15,253 nt of DNA from positions 1 through 15,253 of the forward strand of contig JBBINN010000067.1 of the NCBI GenBank assembly GCA_037443885.1, read 5' to 3'. Positions within the stretch are counted from its first letter, which is position 1. Every line of letters starts with the position of its first letter. The position numbers and the translations under genes were made by a program. The stretch is from SG8-30 sp037443885 (lineage in GTDB: Bacteria; Pseudomonadota; Gammaproteobacteria; Steroidobacterales; Steroidobacteraceae). Below the pieces are notes generated by a model. That model saw only the letters and a list, made by a program, of their open reading frames with translations. It was not told where the DNA came from and made no database searches. This document shows, one piece after another, positions 8,670 through 15,253 of this stretch.

Positions 8670-9935
8670 TCAGTGCCCGCGGTGATCGTTTCGGTCGTCC
8701 GCGCCCGGGGCCGGTGCGGCGCCGCCGCCGGGCTCGCCCTCGAATCGGCGCAGCCCCTGGCGCACCTGCGATTCCGAGTCGAGCATGAACACGCCCGATG
8801 TCACGACCCGCTCGCCCGATGCGAGGCCCGCGCGGATCTCGACCTCGCCGTCGAACTCGCGGCCGGTGACGACCTCGCGCGGCGCAAACCGCCCTTCACC
8901 GAGGGCGACGATCACCCGGTCGGCACGGCCGGTGCGGATCACGGCCTCGGTCGGCACGAGGACCACTTCGCCCACCGTCCCTGTGTCGAACACGACATTG
9001 GCGCGCATCCCGGCCGCGAGGCGCCCGGCGGGGTTGGCCACGCGCAGGCGGACCTGAGCGGTGCGTGTCGCCTCGTCGAGCGCCGGCAGGACCTCGAGCA
9101 CGCGCGCGGCGAAGCGTTCGCCGGGCAGCGCCGGGAAGGTCGCCGTTGCCTCGGCGTCGGGGCGGACGCGCGCGGCCAGCGCCTCGGGTATCGAGGCGAC
9201 GATCCAGAGAGGATCGATCGGCGCGATCGTCACGGCGCTCATTCCAGGCTCGGCGAGGCCGCCCTCGCGGACGCCGAGTTCCAGCACGACGCCGTCGGCC
9301 GGGGAGCGGAAAGCCACCCGCTCGCCGGGACTGCCGGTTTCACGCAGCCGCGCGATCGCGCCCCGCTCCATGCCGAGCGCCACGAGACGCGCCGCGGCGG
9401 CCTCGGCCAGCGCGTCGTCGCCGAGCCGCAGCGCCTGCAGGTACTCGCCCTGCGCGGCCGCGAGGCGTGGCGAGAACACGGCGAACAGGAGTTGCCCGCG
9501 ACGCACGGGCTCACCCGGCGCCCGCACCGCCAGTCGCTCGACAAAGCCCTCGGTCCTGACGCGCAGCTCGACGCGGCCGCGTTCGTCGAACGCCGTGGTT
9601 CCGACCGTCTCGATCATGCCGCCGGGCGAGCCGCGACGGACGAGCCCGGTGCGCACCCCGAGGTTTGCGGCGACCGCCGCGGAGACCTGTATCGCGCCGT
9701 CGTCGGCACCGGCCGCGGGCATCAGCAGGACCAGGTCCATGCCGCAGATCGGGCACTCGCCGGGCGTCCTCGAGGTCACCTCCGGGTGCATGGGGCACTG
9801 GTAAGAGGGATCGAGGTGCCTTGCGGCGTGCTCGAGCGGCGTCTCGACCGGCGGAGTTCCGGCCTGGCGACTGCAGGCGCCGAGGACCGCGAGCGAGAGT
9901 GCAAGGCACAGCAGCGCGACGTGTTGACGGGTCAT
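8670..9935 (-). CDS. cusB: CusB-type periplasmic adaptor, lipoprotein with N-terminal heavy-metal-binding domain
   Basis: This 421-residue membrane-fusion protein links the CusA pump to the CusC channel and, in E. coli, hands metal to the pump. Start ATG 9935 overlaps the cusC stop as ATGA. A signal peptide ends in a lipobox LGAC (Cys21), so it is probably anchored to the inner membrane. Residues 45-69 form a YQCPMHP...GECPICGMDL heavy-metal-binding domain with C47, M49, H50, C61, C64 and M66, a Cys/His/Met set fit for copper. The adaptor core follows: barrel-sandwich half-motif TEGFVERLAVRAPGEPVRRG, a helical hairpin around 145-185, the second half AFRSPADGVVLELGV, then beta-barrel and membrane-proximal domains to about 400. 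The tail DDRNDHRGH is His-bearing. An in-frame extension upstream of 9935 is rejected because it lies inside cusC. Confidence 0.95.
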   Translation of the reverse strand: MTRQHVALLCLALSLAVLGACSRQAGTPPVETPLEHAARHLDPSYQCPMHPEVTSRTPGECPICGMDLVLLMPAAGADDGAIQVSAAVAANLGVRTGLVRRGSPGGMIETVGTTAFDERGRVELRVRTEGFVERLAVRAPGEPVRRGQLLFAVFSPRLAAAQGEYLQALRLGDDALAEAAAARLVALGMERGAIARLRETGSPGERVAFRSPADGVVLELGVREGGLAEPGMSAVTIAPIDPLWIVASIPEALAARVRPDAEATATFPALPGERFAARVLEVLPALDEATRTAQVRLRVANPAGRLAAGMRANVVFDTGTVGEVVLVPTEAVIRTGRADRVIVALGEGRFAPREVVTGREFDGEVEIRAGLASGERVVTSGVFMLDSESQVRQGLRRFEGEPGGGAAPAPGADDRNDHRGH

Positions 9936-11209
9936 GGCAGTTCTCCGGCCAGATACTCGATTTCGGCGAGGGCGAGTGCGCGGTCGGCCTGGGCGCGGGC
10001 CTGCCGCGCGCGAAGGTCGAGGATCCGGCGTTGCATGGCGACGACCTCGTCGAGGGCGCCCGCGCCCGCGCGGTAGTCGGCAAGCGCCGCGGCGGCGGAA
10101 ACGTCCGCGAGCCGCGACGCCTGCGCTTCGTACAGCGTGACGACCTCGCCGAGCCGGAGCGCGCGTGCGTGCGCCGCACGCAGCCGCGCCTCCAGTTCTC
10201 GCAGGGAGTCCGTGCGACGTGCCTCCACGGCCCGTGCACGCGAGCGCGCCGCGCCCGCCTCGCGGTCCTGGCGATCGCGCGTGAACAGCGGCAGGTCGAA
10301 GGTGATCATCGCGGTCAGCATGTCGGAGCGGGGCATGCCGTCCATGCCGTAGCCGTTCCGAAAGCCGTAGGCGACGTCGAGGCCGAACGAGGGCTTGTAC
10401 ATCTCGTTGGCGGCGTCCGCCTCGCGCAGCGCCGCGTCCCGGGCGTGCGACAGCGACGCCAGCATCGGGCTCGCCTGCAGCCGCTCGAGAAGCGTCTCGA
10501 CCGGCGCGAGGTCGCGCCCGCGTGACGGCGCAGCCACGCGTCCCGCGCCGACCGCCTCGCCCACCCACCGGGACAGCTCGGCAAGCAGCGTCTCTCGCTC
10601 ACTTTCGAAGTCCAGCCGGCGCTCCTCGAGTTCGAGCGCCGTGAACCGCGCCTCGAGCAGCCCGAGCGACTCGCCGGCGCCCGCTGCATAGGCCGCCTCG
10701 GCGCCGCCGGCGAGCGCTTCCAGCCAGCGGGACTCCTCGGCGATCAAGCCGAGCGACGCCTCGAGGTAGTCGAGCTCGCGCCAGGCGCGCTCGACCTCGA
10801 GACGCACGCTGCGGGCGCGATCGAGCGCCTCGGCGTCCGCGCCGAGCGCGCCACTCTCGTAGCGGGCGCGTACGAACTGTCGCGAGCGGCCGGCAGGGAT
10901 GCGCTGCATCACGCCGACCTCGAGCATCGTCATGTCCTCGCGGTCGAGCTGCCAGGAGTCCACCGGGACGTTGACGGCGCCGAAGCGCGCCTCGGGATCG
11001 GGCAGCTGGCCGGCGGCGACGGCCATGTCGCGCATGGCAGCCGACTCGCTCTGCAGGGCCTCACGACCCGCGTCGCGTTCGACGGCGAGCTGCTGCGCCT
11101 CGGCGAGCGTCAGCGGCACGGCCTGCGCGCTGCAGGCCAGCGAGAGCCAGGTGAAGACGATGAAACTCAGGGCTGTCGGACCCGCCCTACGGTCTATGGA
11201 CGCACGCAT
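9932..11209 (-). CDS. cusC: CusC/TolC-family outer-membrane efflux channel
   Basis: This 425-residue outer-membrane factor supplies the exit duct for the CusBA pump. ATG 11209 is preferred over GTG 11215, because GGAGGAG lies 5 bases ahead of the ATG and would collide with the GTG. A signal peptide ends around SAQA (residue 30); unlike E. coli CusC there is no good lipobox, so lipidation is doubtful. The mature part opens with LTLAEAQQLAVERD, the usual first helix of the family. Two OEP repeats of long amphipathic helices are visible, each ending in barrel strands (for example PSFGLDVAYGFRNGYGMDG and MLTAMITFDLPLF), with Ala/Arg/Glu-rich coiled-coil helices between. It is the second gene of the operon and overlaps cusB by 4 bp. 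The symbol is by operon context; the channel itself is divergent. Confidence 0.92.
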   Translation of the reverse strand: MRASIDRRAGPTALSFIVFTWLSLACSAQAVPLTLAEAQQLAVERDAGREALQSESAAMRDMAVAAGQLPDPEARFGAVNVPVDSWQLDREDMTMLEVGVMQRIPAGRSRQFVRARYESGALGADAEALDRARSVRLEVERAWRELDYLEASLGLIAEESRWLEALAGGAEAAYAAGAGESLGLLEARFTALELEERRLDFESERETLLAELSRWVGEAVGAGRVAAPSRGRDLAPVETLLERLQASPMLASLSHARDAALREADAANEMYKPSFGLDVAYGFRNGYGMDGMPRSDMLTAMITFDLPLFTRDRQDREAGAARSRARAVEARRTDSLRELEARLRAAHARALRLGEVVTLYEAQASRLADVSAAAALADYRAGAGALDEVVAMQRRILDLRARQARAQADRALALAEIEYLAGELP

Positions 11210-11254
11210 GCACACTCCTCCAGGAACGTCGGGAAGACGGACCGGGCGGAGTGG

Positions 11255-11749
11255 CTATTTCAGGTAGCTGCAGAAGCGCTGCTGGAAAGATCGAGGCGGA
11301 GCGCGCGGCGCGCGATGCGTCGCGGCGATTGCACCGGGCGCGTGTGTTTGCGGCGCGGCCCCAGATGGCGGCTCGGGCAGGTCGATCCAGGCGCCGAGGT
11401 CGGCGCGCGGCGGCTCGGCCGCTTTGCTGGGCATGGCGGGAACGCCGATCGCCTCGCACTCGAGTGCCGTGCCGCAGCCGCCCGCGTGCAGGCCGCTGGT
11501 GGGACAGTGCGGGCAGTCGTGCGAAGGCGCCGACTGCGGCGCGGGCACGTGCTCGCCACCACAGCCGCCCGAGTGGTGCTCCACGGGCGCCGGTGCGGCC
11601 GGTTCGCCGGCGTGCAGCGCGTCGGCCATGCAGGGCTGCACCGCGAGTCCGAGCCAGGTCGCCGCAAACATCGCGACCATGCCGCGGCCGAGCGGCAGCC
11701 GCATGCGGCGCAGCTTCTCCAGCACACCAATGGCCGGGGCGCGATTCAT
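11255..11749 (-). CDS. small secreted Cys/His-rich protein leading the cus operon
   Basis: This protein of up to 164 residues is of no established function and is a candidate periplasmic copper binder. From ATG 11749 there is no ribosome-binding site; an internal ATG at 11704 gives a neat signal peptide (MRLPLGR then GMVAMFAATWLGLAV, cut near QPCMA) with GGAGAAG upstream and may be the true start (149 residues). The mature N-terminal half is rich in potential ligands: VEHHSGGCGGEH, SHDCPHCPTSGLHAGGCG and ALECEA. The second half is Pro/Ala-rich and low in complexity, ending QRFCSYLK. I recall similar short proteins with a CPHCP core and a C-terminal Cys-x-(Y/F)-L-K next to cusCBA operons in other proteobacteria, but cannot check that here. 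It lies 45 bp before cusC and no cusF is present, so it might take that role. Confidence 0.72.
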   Translation of the reverse strand: MNRAPAIGVLEKLRRMRLPLGRGMVAMFAATWLGLAVQPCMADALHAGEPAAPAPVEHHSGGCGGEHVPAPQSAPSHDCPHCPTSGLHAGGCGTALECEAIGVPAMPSKAAEPPRADLGAWIDLPEPPSGAAPQTHAPGAIAATHRAPRAPPRSFQQRFCSYLK

Positions 11750-11759
11750 GATCGGGGCG

Positions 11760-11788
11760 ACGCTACTCCCCCCGCCGGTGCCGGTCAA
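11760..11788 (-). promoter_or_regulatory. candidate promoter of the cus operon
   Basis: Reading the minus strand, TTGACC (11788-11783) is a good -35 box and TAGCGT (11765-11760) a weak -10 box at 17-bp spacing. Transcription would begin almost at ATG 11749, which favours the internal start at 11704. No clear CueR or CusR operator is recognisable. Confidence 0.35.
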
Positions 11789-11848
11789 CCGCCGGCTTCC
11801 CGGATCCCGCTGCGCTCGCCCCGGCGCGGGCCCCGCCCGTGACGCCTG

Positions 11849-11857
11849 TGATAAAAT
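11849..11857 (+). promoter_or_regulatory. candidate extended -10 promoter of icd-aceK
   Basis: TGATAAAAT is an AT-rich island in GC-rich surroundings and matches an extended -10 element (TGn followed by TAAAAT at 11852-11857). There is no good -35 box 17 bp upstream, as expected for extended -10 promoters. The leader to the icd ATG would be about 70 bases. Confidence 0.5.
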
Positions 11858-11891
11858 TCGCGACCTATCGCCCGGAACCTCATTGCAAACA

Positions 11892-11911
11892 ACGACATCC
11901 GACGACATCCG
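11892..11911 (+). repeat. perfect 10-bp tandem duplication in the icd leader
   Basis: The unit acgacatccg occurs twice head to tail, between the putative extended -10 promoter and the icd ribosome-binding site (AGGAG at 11919-11923). One helical turn of spacing would suit a regulator dimer, but a chance duplication is as likely. Confidence 0.4.
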
Positions 11912-11933
11912 GGCCTCCAGGAGTCCAGAGACG

Positions 11934-13235
<1,302 letters not shown>

Positions 13236-13251
13236 GGCCCGCCGGCCGCGC

Positions 13252-15000
13252 TTGACGAACGCGGATCTCCCGGGTGACGACACCGCCCTGGCGCAGCGCT
13301 GCGCCGGAGCGGTGATCGATGCTTTCGCCCGCTACAATGCCGACTTCCGCGCCATCACGCGGCGCGCCCCCGAGCGCTTCGACAGCCGCGACTGGCCGGG
13401 CGTGCAGGCCGACGTGGTGGAGCGCCTCGACCTCTACACGCAGAGCGTCAACTCGACCCTCGAGGCACTGGTGAGGCTACTCGGGTCGCGGGCGCGCGAT
13501 GCCGCGCTGTGGCGCGACGCCAAGGAGCACTTCGCCGCCGGCATCCTGGCGCTGCCGGATCCGGAGTTTCTGAAGACCTTCTTCAGCTCCATCACGCGCC
13601 GGCTGTTCGGCACGATCGGCGTGGATACCGACATCGAGTTCTTCGCGCTGGACCTCGATCCGCTGCGTGGCGTCGACCGGTCGGTGGATACCGTCATCTA
13701 CGAGAACCGCGGGTCGCTCGAACTGCTGGTCGAGGACCTGCTCGGAGGATTCAAGACCCGCACGCCCTGGCGCGACTTCGACGGCAGCGTCGAGCACGTG
13801 CTGACGGACCTGTTCCTGCACCTGCAGCGCTCGGGGGAGAAGCGCCCCGTCCGCGCCATCGAGATCATCCGCCCGGTGTTCTACCAGATGACGCGCGCCT
13901 ACCTCGTGGGCCGGATCCACGGCGAGGGCTATACGCTGCCGCTCGCAATCGCGATCCGCAACGGCCAGCGCGGGATCCTGGTGGACGCGGTGATGCTGCG
14001 CGAGGCCGACGTCTCGATCCTGTTCAGCTTCACGCGCTCCTACTTCCACGTGGACCTCGAGCGCGTCGCGGAGGCCGTCGTCTTCCTGCGCACGATCATG
14101 CCGAAGAAGCCGGTGTCCGAGCTGTTCACCGTCCTCGGGCGCGCCAAGCAGGGCAAGACCGAGCGCTTCCGCGAGATCTTCCGGCACCTGGAGGACACGG
14201 ACGACCGCTTCGTGATCGCGCCGGGCGACAAGGGCCTGGTGATGGCCTGCTTCACCCTGAGCGACTTCGATGTCGTCTTCAAGGTCATCCGAGACCGCTT
14301 CCCCGAGGTCAAGAACGTTCGCCGCGAGGAGGTCATGGCGAAGTACGACCTTGTGTTCAAGCACGACCGGGCGGGCCGCCTCGTGGATGCACAGGAATTC
14401 AAGCGCCTGCGCTTCCCGCGGGAGCGCTTCTCGCCGGAGGTGCTGGAAGAGCTGCTCGGCGAATGCGCCATGACGGTCCAGCTCGAGGACGACTACGTCA
14501 CGGTCAACCACATGTACATCGAGCGGAAGATGGTGCCGCTGAACCTCTTCCTGCGCAGCGCCACGCGCGAGCAGGGCGAGCAGGCCGTCATCGAGTATGG
14601 CCAGGCGATCCGCGAACTGGCCTATACCAATATCTTCGCGGGCGACCTCCTGCTCAAGAACTTCGGGGTGACGCGCAACGGGCGCGTCATCTTCTACGAC
14701 TACGACGAGCTGTGCCGCGTGACGGACTGCCGCTTCCGCGACGTGCCCGAGGCGGAGAGCTACGAGGACGAGATGCGCGCGGAGTCGTGGTTCTACATTG
14801 CCGAGAACGACGTCTTCCCGGAGACCTTCATCAACTTCCTCGGCTTCGACCCGCACCTCAAGCAGGTCTTCCTCGAAGCGCACGGCGACATCCTCGAGGC
14901 CGACTGGTGGCGGCAGCTTCAGGAGCGCATCACCCAAGGCGAGGTGGTCGAGGTCCTTCCCTACCACTCCCACCGTGTCCGCGTCGCCAGCAGCCTGTAG
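13252..15000 (+). CDS. aceK: isocitrate dehydrogenase kinase/phosphatase AceK
   Basis: AceK is a bifunctional cytoplasmic enzyme that phosphorylates Icd to switch it off, sending isocitrate to the glyoxylate bypass, and reverses this when carbon is plentiful. At 582 residues it is full length (578 in E. coli). Catalytic residues align with a constant offset of 8: ATP loop APGDKG (323-328), K344, D379 (phosphatase Asp, E. coli D371), D465 and N470 in IFAGDLLLKNFGVTRNGRVI, and D483 in FYDYDE. The N-terminal regulatory domain covers about 1-310. The TTG start at 13252 is the only one early enough to keep the first helix (LAQRCAGAVIDAF); its ribosome-binding site is poor (GAGG overlapping the icd stop), which would keep AceK levels well below Icd. 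It follows icd by 16 bp, almost certainly as one operon. Confidence 0.97.
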   Translation: MTNADLPGDDTALAQRCAGAVIDAFARYNADFRAITRRAPERFDSRDWPGVQADVVERLDLYTQSVNSTLEALVRLLGSRARDAALWRDAKEHFAAGILALPDPEFLKTFFSSITRRLFGTIGVDTDIEFFALDLDPLRGVDRSVDTVIYENRGSLELLVEDLLGGFKTRTPWRDFDGSVEHVLTDLFLHLQRSGEKRPVRAIEIIRPVFYQMTRAYLVGRIHGEGYTLPLAIAIRNGQRGILVDAVMLREADVSILFSFTRSYFHVDLERVAEAVVFLRTIMPKKPVSELFTVLGRAKQGKTERFREIFRHLEDTDDRFVIAPGDKGLVMACFTLSDFDVVFKVIRDRFPEVKNVRREEVMAKYDLVFKHDRAGRLVDAQEFKRLRFPRERFSPEVLEELLGECAMTVQLEDDYVTVNHMYIERKMVPLNLFLRSATREQGEQAVIEYGQAIRELAYTNIFAGDLLLKNFGVTRNGRVIFYDYDELCRVTDCRFRDVPEAESYEDEMRAESWFYIAENDVFPETFINFLGFDPHLKQVFLEAHGDILEADWWRQLQERITQGEVVEVLPYHSHRVRVASSL

Positions 15001-15011
15001 CTCTAGCTCTA

Positions 15012-15208
15012 GGGGACATTCCTAGTTTCCTTCTTCGCGCAAGTGCTTGAATCGCCCTGGCAGCGCGTACGGCGGAAGAGCCGCTGACGGCCGGGGACAG
15101 GCATATGTTCCAGCTCGGCATCCTCTTGAATCACTGCACTGGCAGTATCAGGAGCCGTCTCGACCCAGAAAATCAGCGGCTTACGCCAGAAAGAAAATTA
15201 GGAACCTG
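15012..15208. repeat. repeat-bearing tail, possible remnant of a small mobile or REP-type element
   Basis: Three related short sequences lie within 200 bp. Box 1 (15012-15030) is ggggacattcctagtttcc, box 2 (15093-15111) is ggggacaggcatatgttcc with 14 of 19 positions equal, and box 3 (15190-15208) is inverted: its complement reads caggttcctaattttcttt, sharing TTCCTA-TTT-CTT with box 1. Boxes 1 and 3 thus form imperfect inverted ends of a segment of about 197 bp. On the minus strand one frame is open from 15197 to the stop at 15009 (62 codons) but has no start and no family I recognise. From memory, similar GGGGACA...CCTA..TTTC boxes flank small transposase genes in proteobacteria; no transposase motif is visible here. 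Confidence 0.35.
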
Positions 15209-15253
15209 ATTACGCAGCTGGGTCAGCCAGTGAACCAGGGGGTGGAGCAGAGT
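15209..15253. other. right edge of window, no gene seen
   Basis: No supported coding sequence, RNA gene or terminator is visible in this last stretch. Its local composition is less GC-rich than the genes to the left, in keeping with the intergenic repeat region it adjoins. Confidence 0.4.

Noticed and set aside
9936..10568. In-frame upstream extension of cusB to 632 residues
   Set aside because: It runs through cusC in another frame, and the ATG at 9935 gives a perfect lipoprotein signal and an ATGA overlap.
11424..11933. In-frame upstream extension of icd by 170 codons
   Set aside because: It crosses the promoter region and the opposing leader gene, and the family N-terminus fits ATG 11934.
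13477..14973. Minus-strand frame of 498 codons opposite aceK
   Set aside because: Antisense shadow of a well-conserved gene; composition is not protein-like.

Overview
This is a GC-rich stretch of bacterial chromosome whose genes point to a proteobacterium, most likely a high-GC gammaproteobacterium (Nevskiales/Steroidobacterales-like lineages are my guess; a betaproteobacterium is not excluded). The main clues are an E. coli-type NADP isocitrate dehydrogenase paired with its regulator AceK, a complete CusCBA-type copper/silver efflux operon, and several Gram-negative envelope proteins (two lipoproteins, an outer-membrane barrel remnant, signal peptides).

Layout. Positions 1-599 hold the C-terminal third of a malic enzyme cut by the window edge. 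Next on the + strand come two secreted proteins of unknown role: a periplasmic TPR protein (666-1676) and a lipoprotein with a PKD domain and a predicted propeller-like C-terminal half (1719-3674). A decayed outer-membrane beta-barrel gene follows (3762-4176); it has lost its start, carries a frameshift and seems to lack its central part. Two small minus-strand housekeeping-type genes come next: a DUF805 membrane protein (4207-4608) and a DUF924 protein (4731-5282).

From 5542 to 11749 the minus strand carries a four-gene metal-resistance operon, transcribed right to left: a small secreted Cys/His-rich protein, then cusC, cusB and cusA. The genes are tightly packed: cusC and cusB share an ATGA overlap, and cusB and cusA are 2 bp apart. 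Together they form an outer-membrane channel, a lipid-anchored periplasmic adaptor and an RND pump, with the small protein as a candidate periplasmic metal binder. The pump keeps the three methionines that bind Cu(I)/Ag(I) in E. coli CusA. No cusF, cusRS or cueR is in the window.

A divergent intergenic region (11750-11933) separates this operon from icd (11934-13235), which is followed 16 bp later by aceK (13252-15000). AceK phosphorylates and dephosphorylates the neighbouring gene's product, controlling carbon flow between the TCA cycle and the glyoxylate bypass. The substrate serine in Icd and the kinase/phosphatase residues in AceK are all present. The last 250 bp hold no convincing gene but contain related and inverted short repeats that look like the remnant of a small mobile or REP-type element.

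I see no wholly new system here. The least-described pieces are the leader protein of the cus operon, the TPR/PKD-lipoprotein pair, and the repeat-bearing right end.
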